Shown here in pieces: positions 17,941-26,893 of a DNA stretch of 64,000 bases. This DNA comes from DAIOEK01 sp036746315 (GTDB lineage Bacteria > Chloroflexota > Anaerolineae > Anaerolineales > Anaerolineaceae): positions 96,726 through 160,725 of the forward strand of contig DAIOEK010000003.1 of the NCBI GenBank assembly GCA_036746315.1. Reading direction: 5' to 3'. The translations under genes and the position numbers were made by a program. The notes beneath the pieces were generated by a model, which worked only from the letters and a program-made list of their open reading frames with translations, did not search any database and was not told where the DNA came from. Positions within the stretch are counted from its first letter, which is position 1. Each line of letters opens with the position of its first letter.

Positions 17941-18819
17941 ATGATGAAAGCACAGCTGACGCGGTTTCTGATATTGTTGGTAGCAACATCCTTGTTTCTA
18001 ACCAGTTGCGGTTTGATTGGTGGTAATAATGCGCCAGTACAAGACCCTGCCGTTTTCTTCACCCAGGCAGCACAAACTATGAGCGTTGATCAGACTCTGG
18101 CTGCATTAAGTGTATTGCAGGAGCAGCCAACAGCCACTTTGGAACCGCTTCCCACTGATACACCTCTCCCTACATCCACCGAAGAAATGATTTTAATCTC
18201 TCCAACAGTGGAATTGATTGAATTGCCGACTGCCACCCCCGAATCAACACCAACCCCTGAAACGCCGATGTTGAACGTAACCGTTAACACCAACTGTCGG
18301 GCAGGTCCAAGCCTGATGTATCGGGTGGAAGGCTACATCACTACCGATATGTCATTGCCCGTCCGTGGAGTGAATGAAGGTCGTTCCTGGTGGTGGGTGG
18401 ATAACCCCACCTATCCCGGTTATCACTGCTGGGTAACAAAAAATACTTCCGAAGTCTCAGGCGACACATCCATGGTTCCCATTTATCGTGAGCCGTGGAC
18501 CCCCACACCCGGCACGCCCAAGATGAGCGTACAAATCGTGACAGGTCCCACACATGTGGAAGGGAAATGCCCCATCAAAGTGACTTTCGGTGCTATCATC
18601 AAAAGCAATACTGGCGGATATGTTCGCTACGAATGGATCAAGAAAGGAAAAAACAAAACCGACAAAGGTTGGGTCAACATCCCCGCTGATGGACAGGCGA
18701 CCTTGATGTGGTCATTTACAGTCAATGGCGATGGCAACCAATGGGTTCGTTTGTGGACGTATTCACCAGTGCGCATGGTATCCAATACCTACAAGTTCAC
18801 TGTCGATTGCAAAAAGTAA
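17941..18819 (+). CDS. SH3-domain lipoprotein, paralog 2
   Basis: 292 residues with the same plan as its neighbours: lipobox LTSC, a helical stretch FFTQAAQTMSVDQTLAAL, a Thr/Pro linker, SH3-like domain NTNCRAGPSLMYRV to CWVTKNTSEV, and a C-terminal beta domain starting MSVQIVTGPT with a Cys pair (GKCPIKVTF and VDCKK). GGGGAGG precedes two adjacent ATGs (17941, 17944). The FTQAAQT element is shared with paralog 3 (YTQAAQT), so 2 and 3 are the closest pair. Confidence 0.8.
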   Translation: MMKAQLTRFLILLVATSLFLTSCGLIGGNNAPVQDPAVFFTQAAQTMSVDQTLAALSVLQEQPTATLEPLPTDTPLPTSTEEMILISPTVELIELPTATPESTPTPETPMLNVTVNTNCRAGPSLMYRVEGYITTDMSLPVRGVNEGRSWWWVDNPTYPGYHCWVTKNTSEVSGDTSMVPIYREPWTPTPGTPKMSVQIVTGPTHVEGKCPIKVTFGAIIKSNTGGYVRYEWIKKGKNKTDKGWVNIPADGQATLMWSFTVNGDGNQWVRLWTYSPVRMVSNTYKFTVDCKK

Positions 18820-18838
18820 AGTTGGAGTTACCCCTGTG

Positions 18839-18871
18839 GAGGTTCGAGGGGATTCCTCGAACCTCTTGTAT
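18839..18871 (+). terminator. Terminator after SH3 lipoprotein 2
   Basis: Perfect 11-bp stem GAGGTTCGAGG / CCTCGAACCTC (18839-18849, 18855-18865), then a short T-rich stretch. Confidence 0.75.
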
Positions 18872-18911
18872 TTAAAAAGCGAAATCAGTATCTTATTCAA
18901 AGGAGGTAAAA

Positions 18912-19745
18912 ATGAAAAAAATATCTGCCCTGTTGTTTGGGGTGCTGCTGCTTTCCCTCGCCCTGTCTGCCTGTCAAACCGCTTTTGGTCTGGGCAACCA
19001 AGACCCAGGGCCAATCTACACCCAGGCTGCACAAACGATCGAAGCAACCATGACTCTGGGTACTCAATTGAATTTACTGACCACCCAGCAGGCTGCCCAA
19101 ATGGAACCGACTTCCACGCCGACTCTTGAACCTACGGTTACGCCAATCTCTTTAGCTACGGCTACCATTGAACCGACCATCACCTATTCGGTCCCAATGA
19201 TTTCTGCCACAGAGAATACCAACTGTCGTGAAGGTCCCGGTGCGCAGTGGGCTACGACCAGCGCCTTGCTGGTTGGCGATAAAGTTCCCGTAAAAGGGAG
19301 GAGCCAATCGGGAACATGGTGGTTGATCCAAGACCCAAGAGAAGCAGGAAAAACATGCTGGGTATGGACCTCGACAACCATCGTCGAAGGAAAGACCGAC
19401 AGCCTTCCCATCATTCAAACGCCGCCCACGCCCACCCCGGAAAAACCCACCATCACATTGGGCAGTTCTGTTTCCCCCACATCCTATAGCGGAGCATGTC
19501 CAAAGAAACTCACACTCAAAGGAACGGTAACGGTAGATCGCGCCACCAAGGTTCAATACGAGTGGGTGACCGATTTTGGCATGAACATCGGGGGCGGAAG
19601 TTATGAATTCGATGCAGCCGGGTCAAAGACTTTCACCAAAACCATCACTATAAGCAGTGACGAATCCGGAATGATTCGCTTCCGCATCGAATCGCCATTC
19701 TCAGTAAAAGCCGACCGTATTTCGATCGACATCAACTGCCAATAG
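18912..19745 (+). CDS. SH3-domain lipoprotein, paralog 3
   Basis: 277 residues: lipobox LSAC, helical YTQAAQTIEATMTLG, Thr/Pro linker, SH3-like domain NTNCREGPGAQW to CWVWTSTTIVEG, and a C-terminal Ig-like beta domain (KPTITLGSSVSPTSY to ISIDINCQ) with the same Cys pair as the other two. AAAGGAGGT is ideally spaced from ATG 18912. Last copy of the tandem array. Confidence 0.8.
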   Translation: MKKISALLFGVLLLSLALSACQTAFGLGNQDPGPIYTQAAQTIEATMTLGTQLNLLTTQQAAQMEPTSTPTLEPTVTPISLATATIEPTITYSVPMISATENTNCREGPGAQWATTSALLVGDKVPVKGRSQSGTWWLIQDPREAGKTCWVWTSTTIVEGKTDSLPIIQTPPTPTPEKPTITLGSSVSPTSYSGACPKKLTLKGTVTVDRATKVQYEWVTDFGMNIGGGSYEFDAAGSKTFTKTITISSDESGMIRFRIESPFSVKADRISIDINCQ

Positions 19746-19764
19746 AAGTCAAACCTTTATTAGC

Positions 19765-19798
19765 AAATCACCCGATCGATTGATCGGGTGATTTTATT
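19765..19798. terminator. Terminator between convergent genes
   Basis: ATCACCCGATC / GATCGGGTGAT stem around a short loop, with TTTTATTT after it on the plus strand. It separates the lipoprotein array from the convergent diguanylate cyclase, whose stop touches the hairpin. Confidence 0.8.
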
Positions 19799-22700
19799 TG
19801 ATCCGTCTTTCGTGATGATCTTCTTTATTTTTGTACATGCGGCTGTCAGCCAGTTTGAGCACTTCCACTAAACGGTCATTCTGCTGTGCAGTTGCCACTC
19901 CCAGAGAAAGCGCCAATGGTATTGGATCTGCATTGCGGCTATTATCCAGTTGTATCATCGATTGTAACCGAAGCGTTAGCTTTTGCCCGATCTCCATATC
20001 GGTTTTAGGTAATAAGACCGCAAATTCGTCCCCGCCAATCCGGGCAACCACATCTTCCGGGCGGAAAGTCATCCGCAGCACCTGCGCAGCTCTTTGCAGT
20101 ATTGCATCCCCCGCTGCATGTCCATACCGGTCATTTGTTTCCTTTAGGTAATCCACATCTGCAATCAACATGCTGATGGGGAATTGCCGGCTATTCTGCA
20201 GACGTTCCAGTTCAGCCTGGAAGTAGCTGCGCGAAAACAGACCGGTCAGCCCATCATGAGCACTGAGGAAGATCAATTGCTCTTCGGTGATCTTCCTATC
20301 CGTAATATCAGTAACCGCCAAAATTGCCCTTCCATAAGTGCTTTCATAACCGGGCACCACCAGGAAATGAAGGTTGTGATACCTTACCACGCCATCCCGT
20401 ATATCATTTGCCCCTTCTACGGTAAAGTGGCTTTCTCCGGTTGCGATCATAGTCATTTCTTGGATGAAGAGATCATCCGGTTTGAGTTGTTGAGTGATGG
20501 CAAATTGTTCTATCAACTCGCGCTTTTCTGGAATATTAAACAGGTACAATGTCGCTTGATTAACATCAATTACTCTGACTAAATTCATTAACCGGTGAAC
20601 TTCATTAGGATGTGTACCAAGGTACTTGTGCATATCCTCTATGCCCTTGTTGATTAACGCATCCAGGCGTTTTTTCACCTGCGTGAAGTCGATCTCCCAT
20701 AAAGAAATGGGCGTATGATCGAAAAGATCGTGATAGCGTTCCTGGCTGACGGAAAGCTCCTCACGAATGCGTTTTTCTTCCGTAATGTCGTAAAGAACGC
20801 CATACCATAGCGGAGTACCGGTGATATCGCGGTTGATGATGGCATGATCCAAAACCCACACGACGTGTCCATCTTTTGCCACCAACCGATATTCCATACG
20901 GAAAGGCTCACCAGTCGCACGGGTTCGGACATTCTCAGATTGTACTCGTGCTTGATCGTCATGGTGAATCAAGTTAAAGAAAAAGTCCGGCTTGGAAAGA
21001 ACCTCCTCCGCCGTGTAACCCGTCAGATCGAGTATCCGTGGACTGAAATAAATTCCCGAAGCGAACTCATCTGTATTGTCAATATACACAATCGCAGCAA
21101 GCTGCTCAACAAGGTCCCTGTATTTGGCTTCTGCCTGGCGCAGTTTCTCTTCACTCACTAACCTCGCATGCGTAATAGCCAGCATCTCTCCACACAAACG
21201 CATCAATTGCCAGTTTTCATCGCTCCACAAGAAATCCTCGCCCCAGGCTTCAACCCAAATAACTGCCAAGTCAGAAGAGCCCGGTATACGAACCGGCAGA
21301 CAATATACCTGTGGAGCAGGTTTTTCAACCAACGAAACAATCTCGAGTTGTGCTATTTCCCGATTGTTTGAATTTTCTTTCCAGGTAATTGCATCACCAG
21401 CCACCAGTTTCGCCCAGAAATTGGGGATATTCTTTTCTGGTGCACTGAGGAAGTGAAATTCGCCCCCGGCAAAAGAAGTGGACTGCCATTCAAAGGCCTG
21501 CTGCTCTTTATCGTTGTCATTCGAAAAAATAAGTAAGGCACAACGATCAACCTGGAGGTACTCACCCGCGCGTCGTAGCACACCGGATATTTCAACACGA
21601 GAGGCATCCTGTGCAGTCTGATTAAGTCGTGTAGCAATCCCCGAAACAATGCTTTCCATAAGCAAGCGTTTTTGAATGGATTCTTCGTATTGCTTGCGAT
21701 GAGTGATATCCCGGGCAACTGCCGTAATGCCGATCATCGAGTTATCATGATCAATCACCGGCACCTTGATCACCTCATACCAGTAGACATTACCATCCAG
21801 GTCTAGCATGGATTCTTCCGCAGTGTGCGCTTTGCGCGTCTGCATGATCATCTCTTCATCCAGGTCTGAGCTAACCGCATACGACTCGTCAAAAAGATCC
21901 CTGCTGGTCTTTCCAATAATCTCTTCTGCATGGAGCCCGTATCGCTGACAAAAGGTGTGATTTACCGCGATAAATCGTTTTTCGTTATCTTTCATCCACA
22001 CCATATCGGGGATGTTGTTGAGCAAGCTTTTCAACCGGGATTCATTCTCCCGCAGAGCACTTTGTATCAAGCGGTGCTCGGTAATATCCCTGGAAATTCC
22101 AACTGTACCCATGGCTTTACCATTCTCAAACCAGGGCGTCTTGATCGTTTCATACCAATATTGATGATCTTCGTCCTTCTCCTGCATCTCAAAGCGAAGG
22201 GGCTTCTGTGTTTGCATTACCATCCGGTCTGTATCTTCAAAAAACCGTGACCGATCTGGGGATAGAAGTTCATGGTCTTTCTTTCCGATGGTATCCTGCG
22301 AATGATAATTGAACCTGGTTATCAACTCCTGGTTGATAGCCAGATACTTCCCCTCAAGGTCCTTCATCCAGGCCGGGTCCGGCAGAGAATTGATAAAGCT
22401 TTGCAAAATTCGGGCGCTTGAAAGCGCATTCTCCTCCCGTTGAACCATGCTGCTGATATCGGTTAACGCAATGACAGCCGATGGCACCATACCCTCATCA
22501 ATTTGGAGTGGCGAAATAACACCCTGCATCCATTTTGATCCGTCGCCTGGCCGCAAAAGCCTGAATCTGCATTCCTTTTGCTCTTCTTCGTTAATTGCCT
22601 TTTCTAAAAGTGGGATTAATCCCGCTGCATCATCCTTTTCGATAAGATTAATGATATTTTCTGACAGCAACTCGGTTTCAGATTTCTGAATGTCCGTTTG

Positions 22701-23777
22701 AAGTTTATTGTTCGTGTACTTTATCCAACCATTTGCATCCACCATACACAGACTGACCGGCGTGAGATCCGAAACCATTTTGAATCTGTGCTCTGATTGC
22801 GAAAAGTCCAGAAACAATCGCCGCCTTTCTGTAATGAAAGCATTGATCATGTATGCAATTACAAGAATTGCTATCGAGAACAATTGTTGCTCAAGCACTT
22901 CTTGCAGGTACGCGTGCCAGCGAAATGTAAAAATAATCTGAAGAAGATAAATGCCAAAAATGGCGATGGCTGCTTTTCGCCTTTCGAATGTGATCGAAGC
23001 GTAATAAACGGGGATGGCAAAGAGTGCATATAACAACATATTTTCAGTGCCGGGCAGCAAGTCAAGCCCGAAAATCATGGCAGAGGTAATACCACAGATA
23101 CCACTAAACCTAATCCACTGATCCCGGCTAATGGCGCCTTTTTTATCCGCCCATCGCTTACGAGGCAACTTCGCCATGCTGCGGAAAGTATTTCGTACCG
23201 GATGTCGATAAAGGATTTCGTTCAACCCCAATGCAGCCATGCCGATGGTAATCATCCCCAGACTACGCTGAAGTGTAAAATAGAGTACCGAATTGATCAT
23301 AAAATTCGGTTCGAGTAATATCGGTATTGGCTGTGTTAGATACTGCAAAATCGCCAGGAAAATTGATACAAATAACCCAAGGAGGAAAAGCATCCCGGTA
23401 TTGCGCAGGGAAATTATTTTATAGTCAAACCTAAAATACCGTCTGGCAAGATATGGAATAACGACATAAAGGATCCCAACGGTGAAAGAATACAGAATGC
23501 TCGCCTGCGTGATCGGAATCCCTTGCCAGAATATCCGCGAGAAAAAATCACATAGCGCCACCAGCACAAAACCGATCGGGGAAAAGAGCAGTCCAAAGGA
23601 AAAGGCAAATCCCGCAGGCGGATACCATGACCGCAGGCTTGTCAATCCGGTATAAGAAATGTAAATTCGCTCAGAAAGAAGATAGAACAGGATGAACAGC
23701 AAAGCTGGAAAGAGATAACGTTTCCAGTTCTTTTTGTAGTCTTGATGAGATAAGTTATCCCCTGTCAAAACTTTCAT
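19794..23777 (-). CDS. Multi-PAS/GAF membrane diguanylate cyclase
   Basis: 1327 residues. The N-terminal ~330 residues are a MASE1-like multi-pass membrane sensor (WYPPAGFAFSFGLL). Then come several PAS domains, two of them with the near-identical context NSLPDPAWMKDLEGKY and NNIPDMVWMKDNEKRF, a GAF-like domain (about residues 690-850), a PAS domain with PAC motif FRMEYRLVAKDGHVVW and another PAS. The C-terminal GGDEF domain has an intact active site (GGDEF, about residues 1248-1252) and an intact RxxD product-inhibition site (RPED, five residues upstream). It should make c-di-GMP and be feedback-inhibited. Monocistronic. Confidence 0.92.
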   Translation of the reverse strand: MKVLTGDNLSHQDYKKNWKRYLFPALLFILFYLLSERIYISYTGLTSLRSWYPPAGFAFSFGLLFSPIGFVLVALCDFFSRIFWQGIPITQASILYSFTVGILYVVIPYLARRYFRFDYKIISLRNTGMLFLLGLFVSIFLAILQYLTQPIPILLEPNFMINSVLYFTLQRSLGMITIGMAALGLNEILYRHPVRNTFRSMAKLPRKRWADKKGAISRDQWIRFSGICGITSAMIFGLDLLPGTENMLLYALFAIPVYYASITFERRKAAIAIFGIYLLQIIFTFRWHAYLQEVLEQQLFSIAILVIAYMINAFITERRRLFLDFSQSEHRFKMVSDLTPVSLCMVDANGWIKYTNNKLQTDIQKSETELLSENIINLIEKDDAAGLIPLLEKAINEEEQKECRFRLLRPGDGSKWMQGVISPLQIDEGMVPSAVIALTDISSMVQREENALSSARILQSFINSLPDPAWMKDLEGKYLAINQELITRFNYHSQDTIGKKDHELLSPDRSRFFEDTDRMVMQTQKPLRFEMQEKDEDHQYWYETIKTPWFENGKAMGTVGISRDITEHRLIQSALRENESRLKSLLNNIPDMVWMKDNEKRFIAVNHTFCQRYGLHAEEIIGKTSRDLFDESYAVSSDLDEEMIMQTRKAHTAEESMLDLDGNVYWYEVIKVPVIDHDNSMIGITAVARDITHRKQYEESIQKRLLMESIVSGIATRLNQTAQDASRVEISGVLRRAGEYLQVDRCALLIFSNDNDKEQQAFEWQSTSFAGGEFHFLSAPEKNIPNFWAKLVAGDAITWKENSNNREIAQLEIVSLVEKPAPQVYCLPVRIPGSSDLAVIWVEAWGEDFLWSDENWQLMRLCGEMLAITHARLVSEEKLRQAEAKYRDLVEQLAAIVYIDNTDEFASGIYFSPRILDLTGYTAEEVLSKPDFFFNLIHHDDQARVQSENVRTRATGEPFRMEYRLVAKDGHVVWVLDHAIINRDITGTPLWYGVLYDITEEKRIREELSVSQERYHDLFDHTPISLWEIDFTQVKKRLDALINKGIEDMHKYLGTHPNEVHRLMNLVRVIDVNQATLYLFNIPEKRELIEQFAITQQLKPDDLFIQEMTMIATGESHFTVEGANDIRDGVVRYHNLHFLVVPGYESTYGRAILAVTDITDRKITEEQLIFLSAHDGLTGLFSRSYFQAELERLQNSRQFPISMLIADVDYLKETNDRYGHAAGDAILQRAAQVLRMTFRPEDVVARIGGDEFAVLLPKTDMEIGQKLTLRLQSMIQLDNSRNADPIPLALSLGVATAQQNDRLVEVLKLADSRMYKNKEDHHERRIK

Positions 23778-23880
23778 CCTTGAAATCCGGGAAAACCCGA
23801 GAATGGTACTCCAATGATAGGATTATATCATTTCCTGACGCACCCCTAACCGGGTAAAGGTATTTTAATCCGCAAAGACT

Positions 23881-23911
23881 TCATTGAGGTTTCAATAAAT
23901 ATGATATAATC
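23881..23911 (+). promoter_or_regulatory. metK promoter
   Basis: Consensus -10 TATAAT at 23906-23911, 28 bases before the riboswitch P1 stem. The -35 is weak (TTGAGG at 15 bp or CATTGA at 17 bp spacing). Confidence 0.6.
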
Positions 23912-23936
23912 TGTGCAATTAAATAGCCCTTAGCGG

Positions 23937-24043
<107 letters not shown>

Positions 24044-24068
24044 GGCAGCCGAACGTGTCTGAACCACC

Positions 24069-24107
24069 GTTTGCCCCTCAAGAATCTCCGCAGGGGCAAA
24101 CTTTTTT
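24069..24107 (+). terminator. SAM riboswitch expression-platform terminator
   Basis: Stem GTTTGCCCCT / AGGGGCAAAC (24069-24078, 24092-24101) followed by six T, located between aptamer and metK RBS. Confidence 0.9.
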
Positions 24108-24127
24108 ATCAAAGGAGACCACCTTAT

Positions 24128-25339
24128 ATGTCTACCACTTTTATGTCTTCACCCAATTACCTTTTTACTTCCGAATCCGTCACGGAAGGGCACCCGGATA
24201 AGCTTTGCGACCAGGTCAGCGATGCCGTCCTCGATGCCTGCCTTGCAGAGGATAACTTCAGCCGTGTAGCCTGCGAAGCAGCTACAAAGACCGGATTCGT
24301 CATGGTACTGGGCGAGATCACCACACATGCTGATATCAATTTCGATAGATTAATTCGTGATGTGGTACTTGATATCGGTTATGACAACACCAATAAAGGC
24401 TTTGATGGCAATACCTGTGCAGTTCAGGTTGCCATTGCCGAACAAAGTCATGATATTGCCCTGGGTGTGGATAAAGCTCTCGAAGCAAAATCGGGTGAAA
24501 TGACTGAAAAAGAAATTGAGGCCATTGGCGCCGGTGACCAGGGTATGATGTTTGGATACGCCTGCAATGAGACACCGGTACTCATGCCTGCTCCGATCTA
24601 TTATTCACACAAACTCACTCAACAGCTTTCCATCGCTCGCAAATCGGGGCAATTGCCCTGGCTGCGTCCCGATGGAAAGAGCCAGGTGACCGTTCAGTAT
24701 GAATACGGGAAAGTAAAACGGATTGATACGGTTCTGATCAGCACCCAGCACGCCCCGGATATCTCGCATGCCGATATTTCTGAAGCGGTTCGCGAGTATA
24801 TCATCAACCCCATCCTTCCTGAAGATCTGGTGGATCAAAACCTCAAAGTGTATGTTAACCCCACCGGTCGTTTCGTTACCGGCGGCCCCATGGGTGACGC
24901 AGGTGTGACTGGTCGTAAGATTATCGTTGATACCTACGGCGGCATGGGTCGTCATGGTGGCGGTGCATTCTCGGGCAAAGATCCCACAAAAGTGGACCGC
25001 TCCGGCGCATATGCTGCCCGCTGGGCCGCCAAAAATATTGTGGCTGCTGGTCTGGCTGATCGCTGCGAAATTCAGGTTGCCTATGCCATCGGCGTTGCCC
25101 ACCCGTTGTCGATCAATGTCGAAACTTTTGGTACCGGTAAAATTGAAGATGAAAAGATTGCAAAAGTCGTCCGCGAAGTGTTCGATCTGCGCCCGGGAGC
25201 GATCTTACGTGATCTTGACCTGCGGCGTCCGATCTACCGCAAGACTGCTGCTTATGGTCATTTTGGCCGTGAAGAAGAAGAATTCACCTGGGAAAGAACC
25301 AACAAGGTCGCTGCATTAAAAGCCGCTGCCGGCTTATAG
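24128..25339 (+). CDS. metK: S-adenosylmethionine synthetase
   Basis: 403 residues from ATG 24128, with AAAGGAGACC upstream; the frame opens earlier inside the terminator. All signatures present: SVTEGHPDKLCDQVSDAVLD at the N-terminus, the hexapeptide GAGDQGMMFGYA, and the P-loop-like GGGAFSGKDPTKVDRS. Catalyses ATP + methionine to SAM. Length is normal for the family. Controlled by the SAM-I riboswitch. Confidence 0.98.
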   Translation: MSTTFMSSPNYLFTSESVTEGHPDKLCDQVSDAVLDACLAEDNFSRVACEAATKTGFVMVLGEITTHADINFDRLIRDVVLDIGYDNTNKGFDGNTCAVQVAIAEQSHDIALGVDKALEAKSGEMTEKEIEAIGAGDQGMMFGYACNETPVLMPAPIYYSHKLTQQLSIARKSGQLPWLRPDGKSQVTVQYEYGKVKRIDTVLISTQHAPDISHADISEAVREYIINPILPEDLVDQNLKVYVNPTGRFVTGGPMGDAGVTGRKIIVDTYGGMGRHGGGAFSGKDPTKVDRSGAYAARWAAKNIVAAGLADRCEIQVAYAIGVAHPLSINVETFGTGKIEDEKIAKVVREVFDLRPGAILRDLDLRRPIYRKTAAYGHFGREEEEFTWERTNKVAALKAAAGL

Positions 25340-25359
25340 TTTCTCCTTAGCTTTTCATC

Positions 25360-25390
25360 AGGCTGCCAGCTTAAGACTGGCAGCCTTTTT
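25360..25390 (+). terminator. metK terminator
   Basis: GGCTGCCAG / CTGGCAGCC stem with a 7-base loop and five T. Confidence 0.9.
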
Positions 25391-25429
25391 CTTTTTCACT
25401 GCATTTGGCAGACGGTATATAATCTACTC

Positions 25430-25834
25430 ATGTGCCCTGTAAATGAACTAAAGCAATTGCTGGCAACCATGCAGCCAATGTTGCATACAGAATCTTACGT
25501 GTTCTGTTCCGTGCCGGTTCTAGAAGTGGACCGTTTGCAAACACAACCATTGGGAATATTCAAAGAAGATGAAGGCACCACAATAATTGCACAAAAATCC
25601 CAGGCAGATTCTGCGGGGTTATCTTACTCGGGCACCTGGGCGTGTATTTCACTCATGGTATATTCATCGCTTAATGCCGTGGGCTTTCTGGCGGAAATCA
25701 CCCGTCACCTGGCCGATGCACTAATTTCGGTCAATGCAGTATCCGCTTATCATCACGACCACCTTTTCATCCCATGGGAGGATCGCCTCCGTGCCTTGGA
25801 AATCTTACAGAAGCTTACCCAAACAGAGCGTTAA
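25430..25834 (+). CDS. ACT-domain protein
   Basis: 134 residues. Two small beta-alpha-beta units: an N-terminal one (LHTESYVFCSVPV) and a C-terminal ACT-type fold with the glycine turn SLNAVGFLAEITRHLADALISVNAVSAY (recognisable core VGFLAEITRHLADALISVN). This matches stand-alone ACT_3/ACT_7 proteins, thought to sense amino acids or other small ligands. No catalytic domain. Starts at ATG 25430, about 40 bases after the metK terminator. Confidence 0.75.
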   Translation: MCPVNELKQLLATMQPMLHTESYVFCSVPVLEVDRLQTQPLGIFKEDEGTTIIAQKSQADSAGLSYSGTWACISLMVYSSLNAVGFLAEITRHLADALISVNAVSAYHHDHLFIPWEDRLRALEILQKLTQTER

Positions 25835-25905
25835 GTTCACTTCTGGGGTTTGTGCATAGCATCCAGGCATATCACTTATCAGTACAATCGAGGTATCATA
25901 AAGCT

Positions 25906-26832
25906 ATGTTCAAGAAAACCATCTTCGTAATTCTTACCGTATTTATGCTACTGGTAACAGCCTGTCCCGTCATGGCACAAACGGATACCCAGCCGCTCAA
26001 AAAAACTTTCGCCATTCTTGAGGTGGATTTGCGTCCCCATTTCGACCAGCCCGATGTGCTGGTCATCTACCACATGGTACTGGGTATGGATGAAAGACTC
26101 CCGGCAACTGTAGAGGTAAGAATCCCGGCCGCATCTGGCCAGCCTTCCGCCGTTCAATCTGTGGACCCGGTGGATGGAGGTTTGAACTCCATTCAATACA
26201 ATAGCCGCCAGGAGAGTGAGTGGATCATTGTTACCTTTGTGGCAACCACCCGTGAAATTAACTTTGAATACCACGATCCTGCACTTATTCGCGATGGTGT
26301 ACACCTGAATTACCAGTTCAACTGGCAAGGGGATTACGACATCGAAAACCTATCCCTCTACATTGAGCAGCCGGTTGGAGCGGAGAATATGCTCATTACA
26401 CCTAGCCTGGGCAGCGCCAAGACGGACCAGGAAGGTGTTGTCTATTACTATTCTTCTCTGGGAAAACTGGCATCCGGCACGACCTTCTCCATCGGCATCC
26501 AGTATGACAAGGCGGATGACTCGCTTAGCAAGTCCCAACTGCCGGTGGTCCCCTCTGCTCCCTTAAATGAAAATACGGAAGGACGTACCACCATCCGGGA
26601 AATGGCTCCGTGGTTGATCGGCATCGTCATCGGACTTTTGGTTGGCGCTGCGGCATGGTGGATGTGGGTTTGGCGTAATTCACCCAAACACAGGTTAAAA
26701 TCCCAGCGTCATCGCCCTGCTCTCTCCTCATTTGACGAGGATGGCGATCGGATATATTGCCATGAGTGCGGTCAGCGGGCCGTCAAGGGAGATGTTTACT
26801 GCCGGGTTTGCGGAGCCAAACTGCGAAAGTGA
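25906..26832 (+). CDS. Secreted/membrane protein with C-terminal zinc ribbon
   Basis: 308 residues from ATG 25906; earlier starts in the frame overlap the ACT gene. Signal peptide ending near PVMAQ, a ~220-residue extracytoplasmic beta-rich domain, a transmembrane helix (WLIGIVIGLLVGAAAWWMW), then a short cytoplasmic tail with a two-knuckle zinc ribbon CHECGQ...CRVCGAK. So the Cys4 site faces the cytoplasm if topology is as predicted. Function unknown. I do not recognise the extracellular domain. Confidence 0.7.
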   Translation: MFKKTIFVILTVFMLLVTACPVMAQTDTQPLKKTFAILEVDLRPHFDQPDVLVIYHMVLGMDERLPATVEVRIPAASGQPSAVQSVDPVDGGLNSIQYNSRQESEWIIVTFVATTREINFEYHDPALIRDGVHLNYQFNWQGDYDIENLSLYIEQPVGAENMLITPSLGSAKTDQEGVVYYYSSLGKLASGTTFSIGIQYDKADDSLSKSQLPVVPSAPLNENTEGRTTIREMAPWLIGIVIGLLVGAAAWWMWVWRNSPKHRLKSQRHRPALSSFDEDGDRIYCHECGQRAVKGDVYCRVCGAKLRK

Positions 26833-26850
26833 TCATCAGCTGAACACAGT

Positions 26851-26886
26851 ACACCCCCGGAAATGTTTCTCCCGGGGGTGTTGTTC
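26851..26886 (+). terminator. Terminator after zinc-ribbon protein
   Basis: CACCCCCGG / CCGGGGGTG stem with an 11-base loop and T-rich tail, between convergent genes. Confidence 0.8.
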
Positions 26887-26893
26887 TTTCTGT

